Assembly (NCBI RefSeq): GCF_002022005.1
Contig: NZ_CP017258.1
Span: 682,001 to 746,000 of the forward strand
DNA: 64,000 nt
Direction of reading: 5' to 3'
Source: Campylobacter pinnipediorum subsp. caledonicus
GTDB lineage: Bacteria; Campylobacterota; Campylobacteria; Campylobacterales; Campylobacteraceae
Shown: positions 39,943-48,958 of the stretch, one piece after another
Numbering within the stretch: position 1 is the first letter of the stretch
Layout: every line of letters begins with the position of its first letter
Translations under genes and position numbers: made by a program
Notes under the pieces: generated by a model
What the model was told of the DNA's origin: nothing
The model's input: the letters and a program-made list of their open reading frames with translations, nothing else
Databases searched by the model: none

Positions 39943-40794
39943 TTATACATCTAAGTTCATCAATAGTCTTAATGCTAAGTTTGCTTCATGGTTTGCACAT
40001 ATAGCAACTCTAGGCGCCATTAACCCTTGACCTATTTTTGCTTCGTTTGTAAAATCTCCACATATATATAAGTTATTTGCAAATTTTACAGTTTTTATTA
40101 AGTTTGAACTATGCATTCCAGCCATTCCAGAACCACAAATTATTTTTTTCTCTTTTAGACTATTTCCAGCTTCTTTTATAATCATTGATTTGCTCAATGT
40201 ATTGTCAAATGCTTCACAAACTATGCTACATTCTGAAAAAATATCTGCTACATTTGTTTTATCAAGATAAATTTCATGTGTTATCACTTCAACGAATGGA
40301 TTTATTTTGCTAATTAGGTCTTTTAATGCATGTGTTTTATTCATGCCTATATGACTTACATAGTATTGCTGGCGATTTAAATTGCTTGGTTCTACTATGT
40401 CAAAATCAACCAAAATAAGTTTTGATACACCGACTCTAGCAAGACTTAAAGCTATGTTTGAACCAAGTCCGCCAAGTCCGGCTATGCCTACACAAGCATT
40501 TGATAGAGCATTGTTTAATTCAGGGGAATTTCTAGCTTCTATCATTGATTTTAATATCTCGTTGCTAGGCATAATACCACGTTTTATTATATTTATTTTA
40601 TCGTTATCTTTTAAAGGCTGATTTTCTTTTGTGGCAAAACCATTTAGTATAAAAATGTCAGCTTCAAGTAGATTGTGTTTTTGTATAAAAAGAGAAATTT
40701 CACTTTTTAATTCATCTGAAATTTCACTTTTTAATTCGTTTAAGTCTTTTGAGTTTGTGTGAAAATTATATCCGTTAATTTCTATTTTTATCAA
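39943..40794 (-). CDS. thiF: ThiF-type adenylyltransferase with fused N-terminal ThiS-like domain
   Basis: ThiF activates the C-terminus of the sulfur carrier ThiS for thiazole synthesis. The 283-residue protein starts with a ubiquitin-like/ThiS-like domain (MIKIEINGYNF to DKINIIKRG, residues 1-70), then the E1-like domain with ATP site GIAGLGGLGSNIALSLARVGV, DFDIVEPSNLNRQ and catalytic-type Cys. The ThiS-like part is not followed by a free Gly-Gly end, so it is not a usable carrier. A 24-base in-frame duplication gives ELKSEIS twice. It does not carry the paired CxxC zinc motifs of E. coli ThiF. Confidence 0.85.
   Translation of the reverse strand: MIKIEINGYNFHTNSKDLNELKSEISDELKSEISLFIQKHNLLEADIFILNGFATKENQPLKDNDKINIIKRGIMPSNEILKSMIEARNSPELNNALSNACVGIAGLGGLGSNIALSLARVGVSKLILVDFDIVEPSNLNRQQYYVSHIGMNKTHALKDLISKINPFVEVITHEIYLDKTNVADIFSECSIVCEAFDNTLSKSMIIKEAGNSLKEKKIICGSGMAGMHSSNLIKTVKFANNLYICGDFTNEAKIGQGLMAPRVAICANHEANLALRLLMNLDV
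40694..40737 (-). repeat. 24-bp in-frame direct duplication in thiF
   Basis: A 20-base identical sequence occurs at 40694-40713 and 40718-40737 (period 24 bases), inserting eight codons in the ThiS-like domain. Confidence 0.85.
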
Positions 40795-40808
40795 TTTTTT
40801 ACCCGATC

Positions 40809-41978
40809 TTATATTTTGTAATTTTTTATAAAATTACTTATTCTTTCTATTCCTTTTTTTATGCTTTGCGTATCTGTTGCGAAGCTTAGTCTAAAATAGC
40901 CTTCCATTCCAAAACCTATCCCAGGTACTGTTGCAACCTTTGCTTCTTCTAGCATTTTTTTACAAAATCTTACTGAGTCTTCATCGACTTTTTTACAATT
41001 TACAAATAAATAAAATGCTCCATTTGGTTTTTTGACTTTTAACCCATCTATATTGTTTATAAGTTCAACAGCCAAATCTCTTCTTTTTTGAAACTCGTTT
41101 TTCATATACTGTATATCATCATCGCTTTTGCCAAGAAGTGATGCTATGGCTCCTCTTTGGGTTAGTGTTGATATGTTGCTAGTGCTTTGGCTTTGTAGTT
41201 TTTTAACGGCAGCATTTAGCTCATCCATAACGCTTGCCATATACCCAAATCTCCATCCAGGCATAGCTCCGCATTTGCTAAGTCCATTTATAGTAACAGT
41301 TCTTTTAAACATATCATCACTAATAGAAGCTACTGCTACAAATTCTGTATCATATGTTAGTTTTTCATAAATTTCATCGCTTAAAACTATTATATTTGTA
41401 TCTTTTAAAATTTCTGCAAATTCCAAAAGTTCATCTTTTGTGTAAACAGAACCTGTTGGGTTGTTTGGGTGATTTAGACAAAATACCTTTGTTTTATCTG
41501 TTATTGCATCTTTTAATTGTTTAGGTGTTATTTTAAAATCACACTCATCGGTAGTTTCTAAAAATACAGGAACGCCGCCACTAAATTTTACAATTTCAGG
41601 ATAACTTACCCAGTAAGGGCTTGGAATAATAACTTCATCACCTTCGTTTATAAGTGCTTGAAATATATTAAAAAGTGAGTGTTTTGCTCCAACATTTGTT
41701 ATGATTTGATTTGTTGTGTAGGTTAAGTTGTTATCTTTTTTTAATTTTGTAGCTATTGCTTTTAATACTTCAGGCTCGCCAGCTACAGCTGTATATTTTC
41801 CACAGCCACTATCTAGTGCTTCTTTTACAGCATCTTTTATTACTTTTGGTGTGTCAAAATCAGGTTCGCCAGCACTAAAACTTATAACATCTATGCCATC
41901 AGCTTTCATTTGTTTTGCTTTAGCTGATATTGCTATGGTTAAAGACTCACTTAAAGTTTGCATTCTTTTTGATAACAT
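40809..41978 (-). CDS. aspB: Aspartate aminotransferase (class I PLP)
   Basis: PLP enzyme moving amino groups between aspartate and 2-oxoglutarate. 389 residues of the I-gamma type: SFSAGEPDFDTP, KYTAVAGEPEVLKAI, NHPNNPTG, LSDEIYEKL, the PLP lysine in NGLSKCGAMPGWRFGY (about residue 234) and C-terminal YFRLSFA. The related family members include prephenate aminotransferases, so substrate range is not certain. Confidence 0.92.
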   Translation of the reverse strand: MLSKRMQTLSESLTIAISAKAKQMKADGIDVISFSAGEPDFDTPKVIKDAVKEALDSGCGKYTAVAGEPEVLKAIATKLKKDNNLTYTTNQIITNVGAKHSLFNIFQALINEGDEVIIPSPYWVSYPEIVKFSGGVPVFLETTDECDFKITPKQLKDAITDKTKVFCLNHPNNPTGSVYTKDELLEFAEILKDTNIIVLSDEIYEKLTYDTEFVAVASISDDMFKRTVTINGLSKCGAMPGWRFGYMASVMDELNAAVKKLQSQSTSNISTLTQRGAIASLLGKSDDDIQYMKNEFQKRRDLAVELINNIDGLKVKKPNGAFYLFVNCKKVDEDSVRFCKKMLEEAKVATVPGIGFGMEGYFRLSFATDTQSIKKGIERISNFIKNYKI

Positions 41979-42062
41979 ACTTAATCCTTTGCTTTATATT
42001 TCAAATATTGTTATAGACCAATATTTTATCACTTTTTTATAAACTAATAAAAATTTTTAAAT

Positions 42063-43898
42063 TTAGTTTATTGTTTTTAGATAACCATTATCATTCAAAA
42101 ATAGATATATTTCTCCTAGTATCTGTTTTTTTTGCGTTTCGTTAACAAGATTTGATCGTTCTAAGCGTTCGTTTAAAGTATCTTGTATCTCATGTATATC
42201 ATAGTCCATATCTTCCATAATATCAAGGATAGATTGACTTTCAAGTAGATTTTTTATCTCAAAGCCGGTCTCATTTATTTCAACAATAGCCTCTGTTGGA
42301 TGTGTAAAAAGATTGTGTTTCATTCCTAAAACTTCTTGATATGCCCCAACTAAGAAAAATCCTAAAAAATACTCATCTTTTTCTACATCAACATCGTGTA
42401 AAAATAGTTGATTTAGTTCATCTTTATAGCTTATCTCTCCATCGCTATCACAAGTAATATCCCAAATACAAGCAGGTAGAGTAGGGCGTATATCAAGACA
42501 ATCTAATGGCATTATAGGAAAGTTTTGTTTTAGCCCCCAAAAATCAGGCAAGGATTGAAATAGTGAGAAATTTACCAAGTATCTCTCTTTTATCTCTTCT
42601 TGGATTTTCAATAAATCAGATGTACTGTTTTTATTTCCAAGCATTATTACAGCTTTTTTTCCTATTAGTTGAACTAATACCTCAGCATTAGATCTATCTT
42701 GTAAATCAACATAACCAAGGTCAAAAAGTGTCAATACGCTTTCCATATGATCTATACTATCGTGTAGATATTCTAATGCATTTGATGGTCTTATAGAGTT
42801 GTATAGGTCATAAAGTTCTGTTATAAGTTGTGGATTTTTTTCTTTTAAATTTAATTTTTCTTCTGTGTGATCTTGTGAAAAAAGTTCAAGTACCGGAGCA
42901 ACAAGTAAGGCATGAGAAGCTGATATAAAACGCCCTGATTCTATAAAAATATCAGGCTCTTGTTCATTTTTTTGTTCTGCTATGCTTTTTAAAAGATAGA
43001 CAACATCATTTGCATATTCATTAAGTGTATAATTTCTACTTGATGCTTGTTTAAATTGTGAGTATTCTATCGCTAGACCGCCACCTAAGTTTATAGCTTT
43101 TAGATTTTTTGCACCCATTTTTCTTAACTCTGCGTATATGTTTCCAGCTTCCGTTAAGGCTTTTTTTAGTGGATGAATTTCTGTTATTTGCGAACCTATA
43201 TGAAAATGTATCATACTAAAACATTCCAATAAATTTGCTTTTTTTAGCATATTTATAGCTTCTATAAGTTCGGTTGATGTAAGCCCAAATTTAGAGTATA
43301 TACCACCACTTTTTGCCCAAATTCCAGAACCAGTAGAGTGAAGTCTTATTCTAAGTCCTATGTTTGGTTTTGGAGAAAAACGCTCTTTTGCTGTTGCTAT
43401 AATTGCTTCAAGTTCATTTAAGCCCTCTATTGTAAGTGTTATATTGTGTCCCATTTCAGAAGCTATAAATCCTATATTTATAAGCTCTTTATCCTTAAAG
43501 CCATTTACTGTTATAGGTGCATTTTCGTTATTATAAGCCATTGCTAGTAGCAACTCAGCCTTGCTTCCAGCTTCAAGTCCATAATTATAAGGCTTTCCTA
43601 ATGTAACTAGGTTTTTAACAAATCCTGGATATTGATTTACTTTTAATGGATAAACGGCATTAAAATTTCCCTTGTATCCAAATTCTTTTTTTGCCTTAGA
43701 GAAACTTGCATAAATTTGCTCTATCTGTTTTTTGATAAGGTGTGGAAAACGAAGCAATATAGGGCCTCTATAGCCTTGAGAATTTATCTCTTTTACTATA
43801 TCTAGTATCGCTGGTTTGCTTTTTTTATTTACACAAACCTTACCTTGTTCTATAATAAAATTGTTATCACCCCAAATACTAAGGCCATAATCATTCAT
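42063..43898 (-). CDS. speA: Biosynthetic arginine decarboxylase
   Basis: SpeA makes agmatine from arginine, first step of a polyamine route. 611 residues from ATG 43898 (MNDYGLSIWGDNNF), which has AAGGAG 7 bases upstream; the longer frame to 43922 lies further inside hisS and lacks a site. Motifs: NAVYPLKVNQYP with the PLP lysine, HFHIGSQI, NLGGGLAIEYS and the C-terminal SDGEISYK. It overlaps the hisS end by 8 bases. Confidence 0.94.
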   Translation of the reverse strand: MNDYGLSIWGDNNFIIEQGKVCVNKKSKPAILDIVKEINSQGYRGPILLRFPHLIKKQIEQIYASFSKAKKEFGYKGNFNAVYPLKVNQYPGFVKNLVTLGKPYNYGLEAGSKAELLLAMAYNNENAPITVNGFKDKELINIGFIASEMGHNITLTIEGLNELEAIIATAKERFSPKPNIGLRIRLHSTGSGIWAKSGGIYSKFGLTSTELIEAINMLKKANLLECFSMIHFHIGSQITEIHPLKKALTEAGNIYAELRKMGAKNLKAINLGGGLAIEYSQFKQASSRNYTLNEYANDVVYLLKSIAEQKNEQEPDIFIESGRFISASHALLVAPVLELFSQDHTEEKLNLKEKNPQLITELYDLYNSIRPSNALEYLHDSIDHMESVLTLFDLGYVDLQDRSNAEVLVQLIGKKAVIMLGNKNSTSDLLKIQEEIKERYLVNFSLFQSLPDFWGLKQNFPIMPLDCLDIRPTLPACIWDITCDSDGEISYKDELNQLFLHDVDVEKDEYFLGFFLVGAYQEVLGMKHNLFTHPTEAIVEINETGFEIKNLLESQSILDIMEDMDYDIHEIQDTLNERLERSNLVNETQKKQILGEIYLFLNDNGYLKTIN

Positions 43899-45123
43899 TT
43901 TCAAGCTCCTTATAAATATCATCTATTTTTATAGTTTTTTCATTTTTTGTTTGTAGGTTTTTAAACCAAATTTCATTGTTGTTTTTTTCATTTTCTCCAA
44001 CACATAGGAAAATTTTTGAATTGTTGTTGTCTGCATCTGATAGATGTTTTTGAAGTTTTTTTGCTTTATAAGATATATCTACTTTAAAATCTTTTCTTAG
44101 CTTTATGCCCAAGTTAAAAATATAATCTGTATATTTTTCATCTAAAGCACATATATAAATTCCATCTCTTTTTTCATCTATCTCGTTTAAGATTTCCATA
44201 ATTCTTTCTATGCCCATAGCAAAACCAACACCGTAATTTGCCTTGCCTCCAAGATATTCAACCAGTCTATCGTATCTTCCGCCACCAGCAACAGCGCTTT
44301 GTGAGCCTATCTCGTTGCTAATAAACTCAAATGCTGTTTTGCAGTAATAATCAAGACCTCTAACAAGTTTTGGATCTATCTCAAAAGATATTTGATTATT
44401 AGTTAAAATTTCTTTTAATTTTTCAAAATCAGCCTTTGCTTCATCGTTTAAATTATCTATCATAAGCGGTGCATTTTTGTATATTTCTTGACAGCTTTCA
44501 TTCTTACAATCAAGAACTCTTATAGGATTTAAGGCCTTTCTTCTTTGGCAATCAGCACATATCTCATTGTCATGCTCATCTAAGAACTTTACCAATTTTT
44601 CTTTATAAGTAGCCATTGATGAAGCATCACCTAGTGAGTTTATTTTAAGAGTGGTTTTGATATTTAGTTTTGTTAGTATCTCGTTTAGCATAAGAATAAC
44701 ACTTGCATCTTCTTTTACATCAGCTTCTCCAAAACACTCAACTCCAAATTGATGAAATTCCCTAAGTCTTCCTTTTTGTGGTCTTTCGTATCTAAACATA
44801 GAACCGTGATAAAAATATCTATAAACACCATTTGTTTTATCTTGTTTTGACTCTATAAACGCTCTTACAACACCAGCTGTTCCTTCTGGTCTTAAGCAGA
44901 CATCGTTGTCGCCTTTGTCTGTAAATTGATACATCTCTTTGCCGACTATATCGCTACTTTCACCAACACTTCTTTTAAAAAGAGATGTCTGTTCTAAATG
45001 AGGAGTTTTTACTAATGTATAGCCATAATTTTTTGCTGTCTGTTCGCAAATTTTTACTATATGCTCATATAATTTGGCTTTTTTTAACATCATATCTTTC
45101 ATTCCACGAAGTGCGTTTATCAT
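43891..45123 (-). CDS. hisS: Histidyl-tRNA synthetase
   Basis: Class II synthetase, 410 residues. Motif 1 region LRGMKDM and VKTPHLEQTSLFKRSVGESSD, motif 2 YRYFYHGSMFRYERPQKGRLREFHQ, histidine-A motif LVRGLDYYCKTAFE and motif 3 GVGFAMGIERIM. C-terminal anticodon-binding domain begins near residue 315. The ATG overlaps the tmk stop. Confidence 0.97.
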   Translation of the reverse strand: MINALRGMKDMMLKKAKLYEHIVKICEQTAKNYGYTLVKTPHLEQTSLFKRSVGESSDIVGKEMYQFTDKGDNDVCLRPEGTAGVVRAFIESKQDKTNGVYRYFYHGSMFRYERPQKGRLREFHQFGVECFGEADVKEDASVILMLNEILTKLNIKTTLKINSLGDASSMATYKEKLVKFLDEHDNEICADCQRRKALNPIRVLDCKNESCQEIYKNAPLMIDNLNDEAKADFEKLKEILTNNQISFEIDPKLVRGLDYYCKTAFEFISNEIGSQSAVAGGGRYDRLVEYLGGKANYGVGFAMGIERIMEILNEIDEKRDGIYICALDEKYTDYIFNLGIKLRKDFKVDISYKAKKLQKHLSDADNNNSKIFLCVGENEKNNNEIWFKNLQTKNEKTIKIDDIYKELENE

Positions 45124-45719
45124 ATCCTATCCTTATCTAAGTTTATAAAATTTATTATCTGTTTTGTTATCTCATCTTTTTTTAAAGTAGCATCTATTTT
45201 TAAGCTTTCGATACCTAATTTATCTATGGTATTTTCCATATTTTCTTGAACTTGCAAGAGATATTTTATACCTCTTTTTTCTATTGTGTCTTTTTTATTT
45301 CTAAGCTTAAATCTTTTTAAAATCAAGCTCTCATCAGCTTTAAAAAATATAATTTTATCAGGCATATTATTGTTTAATGCAAATTTATTAAAGCTCAAAA
45401 GAGTATCAAAATTTAATTCGCTATCATTTGTTATGGCATATGAGATACCTGACACAAAACCTCTATCGCTAAGTATTAATTTATCTTGGTTCTTTTCTAT
45501 TACGCTTTGGGTGTGTTCAGCTCTATCTGCTAAGAATAAAAACATCTCCGCCTTTTTGCTTAAATCAAATTTTCCATGCAATAAAATATCTCTTATCTTG
45601 TCGCCAAAAGGCGTTGCGCCTGGCTCTTTTGTTATTAAAACATCATTATAAAATTGTGATATTTTTTTTATCTGTGTGCTTTTACCAACTCCATCTATAC
45701 CTTCAAATAAAATATACAT
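45120..45719 (-). CDS. tmk: Thymidylate kinase
   Basis: Makes dTDP from dTMP. 199 residues with P-loop FEGIDGVGKSTQ, the DR(Y/H)-like LADRAEH, and ILSDRGFVSGISYA. It starts directly after the coaD stop and overlaps hisS by 4 bases in a compact operon. Confidence 0.95.
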   Translation of the reverse strand: MYILFEGIDGVGKSTQIKKISQFYNDVLITKEPGATPFGDKIRDILLHGKFDLSKKAEMFLFLADRAEHTQSVIEKNQDKLILSDRGFVSGISYAITNDSELNFDTLLSFNKFALNNNMPDKIIFFKADESLILKRFKLRNKKDTIEKRGIKYLLQVQENMENTIDKLGIESLKIDATLKKDEITKQIINFINLDKDRI

Positions 45720-46193
45720 TTATTTTATCTCTTTAAGATATTTAATAATCTCTTTTGGAACTAATTTACTTACATCTCCATTGTGGTTTAATACAGACCT
45801 TACTATAGAGCTTGAGATAAATGAATTATTTAAGCTAGGCATTAAATATATTGTTTCAAATTCATGATAAAGTGTAGAGTTTGCATAGCCCATTTGTAGT
45901 TCATACTCAAAATCACTAACAGCCCTAAGACCTCTTATATTTATCTTTATATCGTGTTGTTTTGCAAAATCAACAAGTAAACCATCAAATCCCAATATCT
46001 CAACATTTTTTAGTTTTTTTACACACTCTTTTGCCATTTTTATTCTATGTTCTAAGCTAAACAAAGGCTTTTTGTTGTCGTTTTTTGCAACAGCTACTAT
46101 TACTTTGCTAAAAATCTTAGATGCTCTTGTTATAACATCTACATGTCCATTTGTTAAGGGGTCAAAGGTTCCAGGATACATACAAGCTTTCAA
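45720..46193 (-). CDS. coaD: Phosphopantetheine adenylyltransferase
   Basis: Penultimate step of coenzyme A synthesis. 157 residues: [19 protein letters not shown] with the HxGH-like [23 protein letters not shown] and FISSSIVRS. Full length and adjacent to tmk. Confidence 0.96.
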   Translation of the reverse strand: MKACMYPGTFDPLTNGHVDVITRASKIFSKVIVAVAKNDNKKPLFSLEHRIKMAKECVKKLKNVEILGFDGLLVDFAKQHDIKINIRGLRAVSDFEYELQMGYANSTLYHEFETIYLMPSLNNSFISSSIVRSVLNHNGDVSKLVPKEIIKYLKEIK

Positions 46194-46256
46194 TTCAATA
46201 CCTCGTAAAAATTTAAAATCGTTATTTTATCTGTTTTTTATTAAAAAATAAATTTA

Positions 46257-46811
46257 TTAATTCCATCTTTTATATAATGAGTTTTCTATCCCAAGAGTAT
46301 CAAGCCATTTTCCAACTATAAAATCACAGATATCATCAAAACTTTGTGATTTTGAATAAAATCCAAACACCGGTGGAGCTATCATAACATTTAATGAGCT
46401 TAGTTCACTCATCTGTTTAAGGGATATATTTGAAAATGGCATCTCTCTTACTCCAAGTACTAATCTTTTTTGTTCTTTTAATGCAACGGCTGCCATTCTT
46501 GTTATTAGTGTATCGCAAAAACCATTTGATATCTTTGCTAGTGTGTTTATGGAACAAGGTGCAATGATGGTCTTTTGTATTCCAAATGAACCAGAAGCAA
46601 CACAAGCACCTATGTCTTTATCATCAAGGATTGTAGCTTTTTGTAGCTTTTGTTTTTCTTCATTAAAATTTATTCCATTTTCAAGTTTTAGTGTGGTTTT
46701 TGCACTTTCACTTATCACAACATATGTTTCGTGATTTTTACTTATTTCATAGGCTAATTTAAAGCCTAAAAAACAACCACTAGCGCCCGTTATTCCTACT
46801 GCTATTTTCAT
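46257..46811 (-). CDS. ubiX: Flavin prenyltransferase UbiX
   Basis: UbiX makes prenylated FMN for UbiD-type decarboxylases; in menaquinone-making Campylobacterota this probably serves a MqnP/MqnL-type late step. 184 residues with VGITGASGCFLGFKLA, the flavin-binding IIAPCSINTLAKISNG, and LVLGVREMPFSNI. The ATG overlaps the flgA stop by 4 bases. Confidence 0.93.
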   Translation of the reverse strand: MKIAVGITGASGCFLGFKLAYEISKNHETYVVISESAKTTLKLENGINFNEEKQKLQKATILDDKDIGACVASGSFGIQKTIIAPCSINTLAKISNGFCDTLITRMAAVALKEQKRLVLGVREMPFSNISLKQMSELSSLNVMIAPPVFGFYSKSQSFDDICDFIVGKWLDTLGIENSLYKRWN

Positions 46812-47668
46812 TGTATAATCGCCATATTTTTTGATACTATCTTTGCTTTAAAGCTTTTTCTATCTTTTGTTCTTACTGTTATTTCATCACCTAAGTTTCC
46901 ATTTTGAACAGCTATTGTCTCTATTATCAAGCTTAATCCACCATCGTTTAATGTGGCATTTATCTTATCACCTCTTTTTATCAAAGAGATTTTTGTGAAA
47001 TTCTGTGTTAATAGAACATCTCCGGCTTTAATCTCTGTTTTTACTATCATTTTAGAATTATCAATATCTTTTAATAAGTTTATATCAAATTTATTAAAAT
47101 CCACAAATGATTTTTGATAATCAAAAACATCTAATTCATCGCCCCTATTAAGGTTTTTTATAGCAACAAAAACAGGTATTTGGGCTTTAAAATTATATCT
47201 AAAATAAAGAGTTTTGATATTAAAGTCATTTACCACAAAAGTAGCTTTAAAGTTTCCATTTGATTTTGGATTTTTTAATACCGAAATTTCTTTTAATTTA
47301 AAATTATCAAAATTATCTGGAAGTTTATTTTGTGATATTATATCAATATCCTTGATATCTATATTTTGATACTCATTGCTTAATGTTTTTATAAATTCTG
47401 CTTGAATTTTATCATAGGTAGTGCAATTTCTTACAAAGGCGACTGTTTTTCCTGTTTTATCATTAAATGTTTTAAAATTAGATTTTAAAATTTCAAATAG
47501 TTTTTCTTTATCTATCTTTGCTGCACGTTTGTTTTCAAGATTTAAAATTTCATTATCTTCGCCATCAAAACCAAATGTTTTTAAGCTTATAGTGCTATCG
47601 TTTATACAATACATTGGATAAATATTTACATCAAAACCAAATAAAAATAGTGGTAAAAGTAGGATTAT
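46808..47668 (-). CDS. flgA: Flagellar basal body P-ring assembly chaperone FlgA (start codon unclear)
   Basis: FlgA helps assemble the periplasmic P-ring. The C-terminal SAF domain (KNLNRGDELDVFDYQ, KTEIKAGDVLL, then LIKRGDKINATLNDGG) is plain. The signal-peptide-like IIILLLPLFLFGF begins right at the 3' end of the tRNA-Gly gene, yet no ATG, GTG or TTG exists in this frame between the tRNA and residue Met at 47614, which would remove the signal. The frame stays open through the tRNA to ATG 47794, but that codon lies between the -35 and -10 of the tRNA promoter. I mark AUA 47668 as a possible start; automated callers may choose 47794. Confidence 0.75.
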   Translation of the reverse strand: MILLLPLFLFGFDVNIYPMYCINDSTISLKTFGFDGEDNEILNLENKRAAKIDKEKLFEILKSNFKTFNDKTGKTVAFVRNCTTYDKIQAEFIKTLSNEYQNIDIKDIDIISQNKLPDNFDNFKLKEISVLKNPKSNGNFKATFVVNDFNIKTLYFRYNFKAQIPVFVAIKNLNRGDELDVFDYQKSFVDFNKFDINLLKDIDNSKMIVKTEIKAGDVLLTQNFTKISLIKRGDKINATLNDGGLSLIIETIAVQNGNLGDEITVRTKDRKSFKAKIVSKNMAIIQ

Positions 47669-47670
47669 GA

Positions 47671-47745
47671 TGGAGCGGGAAACGAGATTCGAACTCGCGA
47701 CCCTAACCTTGGCAAGGTTATGCTCTACCCCTGAGCTATTCCCGC
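47671..47745 (-). tRNA. tRNA-Gly (GCC)
   Basis: A full cloverleaf reads on the minus strand: acceptor GCGGGAA/TTCCCGC, D-arm AGCTCAGGGGTAGAGC, anticodon stem-loop TAACC-TTGCCAA-GGTTA with anticodon GCC, T-loop TTCGAAT, discriminator T and encoded CCA. It lies directly upstream of flgA, which begins at its 3' end. Confidence 0.97.
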
Positions 47746-47772
47746 ATAATTTAAGTTCAAAAATAAAGCGTG

Positions 47773-47801
47773 ATTTTATCAAAAACTTTTTCATTTGTCA
47801 A
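47773..47801 (-). promoter_or_regulatory. tRNA-Gly/flgA promoter
   Basis: Minus strand TTGACA (47796-47801), 17-base spacer, TAAAAT (47773-47778), then a CACGC discriminator and a start near 47766. The -35 overlaps the end of moeA. The stretch TTTGATAAAATCACGCTTT recurs at rpmH. Confidence 0.8.
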
Positions 47802-48958
47802 GAAATTTTCATTATATAAATTTCTTGGTCTTGCATAATTTGCTCTTCAGATGGGTTTGATATGTATATAAAATCGCTTTGTGTTAGCGGTGTTATCATA
47901 CCTGAGCCATATTTGTTGTTATTTAAACTATAAAATTTACCATCTTGTAAATTTCCTAAAACAACATTTGCACGACCTTTTTTAAACTTTATATTCTCGC
48001 CAGATATGCATTTTATCATCTCAGGCTTACTATTATTTAAAAAAGGTACAACTATAACAAGATTGCAAATATATGCAGCCATTGGATTTCCAGGTAGTAT
48101 AAATACTGTTTGGTTATCTTTTTTATAAGCTTTTGTTGGAGCTCCAGGTTTTAGGTTTATTTTATCAAAAATTTGTATATATCCAAGCTTATCTAAAGCC
48201 ATTTTCATAAAATCAGCATCACCCATGCTAGCCCCGCCAGAACATATAACTACATCAAAATTGCTTGTATTTTTTAAGGAATTTATTGTTTGTTCTAAGT
48301 CATCTTTTATTATTCCAAAGTATGATGAGTTAAATCCATTTTTTTGAAGTAGTGATGAAATTCCAAGTGCATTGGCATTATAAATTTGTGTCTCATTTGC
48401 AAATTCCCAAGGCTCTTTTAATTCATTCCCGCTTGAAAATATAGCTATTTTAGGGTTTGGTTTTACCTTTACATTATATATACCTTGAGCTGCTAGTAGC
48501 ATTACGTGAGTTGGCTCTAGTTTTGTTCCTTTTTTTATTAGGATATTTCCTGTTGTTATCTCTTCACCTTTAAATCTATGCGCATCACCTTTTTTTAATT
48601 TTTCTGGGTTTTTTGGATATATTTTTCCATCTTTTTCAATACTATCCTCTATTTTTAAAATAGTATCAGCTCCTTCTGGGAATATAGCCCCAGTCATTAT
48701 TTTTATACATTCATTGTCTTTTATTTGTGTTTTTCTTGTTTCGCCAGCAAAGACAGTGTCTATAAGCTTGTATCCGTTTTCTTTTTGATCAAATTTTATG
48801 GCAAATCCATCTAAGGCCGAATTATCAAAACAAGGAAGATCTTTTATAGCTATTATATCCTGGCTTGTTATTTTACCCAATGCATTTTCTAAGGCAACAC
48901 ATTCATCTAGCGTTTCATTGCTTTTTAAAATTTCAAAAACTTCATTTAATTCAAGCAT
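47798..48958 (-). CDS. moeA: Molybdopterin molybdenumtransferase MoeA
   Basis: MoeA inserts molybdate (or tungstate) into adenylated molybdopterin made by Mog, encoded at 29.7 kb. 386 residues: LPCFDNSALDGFA, IMTGAIFPEGAD, IFSSGNEL, CSGGASMGDADFM and LPGNPMAA. Its start shares a base with the murA stop. Confidence 0.95.
   Translation of the reverse strand: MLELNEVFEILKSNETLDECVALENALGKITSQDIIAIKDLPCFDNSALDGFAIKFDQKENGYKLIDTVFAGETRKTQIKDNECIKIMTGAIFPEGADTILKIEDSIEKDGKIYPKNPEKLKKGDAHRFKGEEITTGNILIKKGTKLEPTHVMLLAAQGIYNVKVKPNPKIAIFSSGNELKEPWEFANETQIYNANALGISSLLQKNGFNSSYFGIIKDDLEQTINSLKNTSNFDVVICSGGASMGDADFMKMALDKLGYIQIFDKINLKPGAPTKAYKKDNQTVFILPGNPMAAYICNLVIVVPFLNNSKPEMIKCISGENIKFKKGRANVVLGNLQDGKFYSLNNNKYGSGMITPLTQSDFIYISNPSEEQIMQDQEIYIMKIS

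Noticed and set aside
43899-43922. Longer start of speA
   Set aside because: The ATG at 43922 lacks a ribosome site, and AAGGAG lies 7 bases before ATG 43898, which matches the family's N-terminus.
47671-47794. FlgA frame running through the tRNA-Gly gene
   Set aside because: The residues are the translated tRNA, not protein, and ATG 47794 is inside the tRNA promoter.
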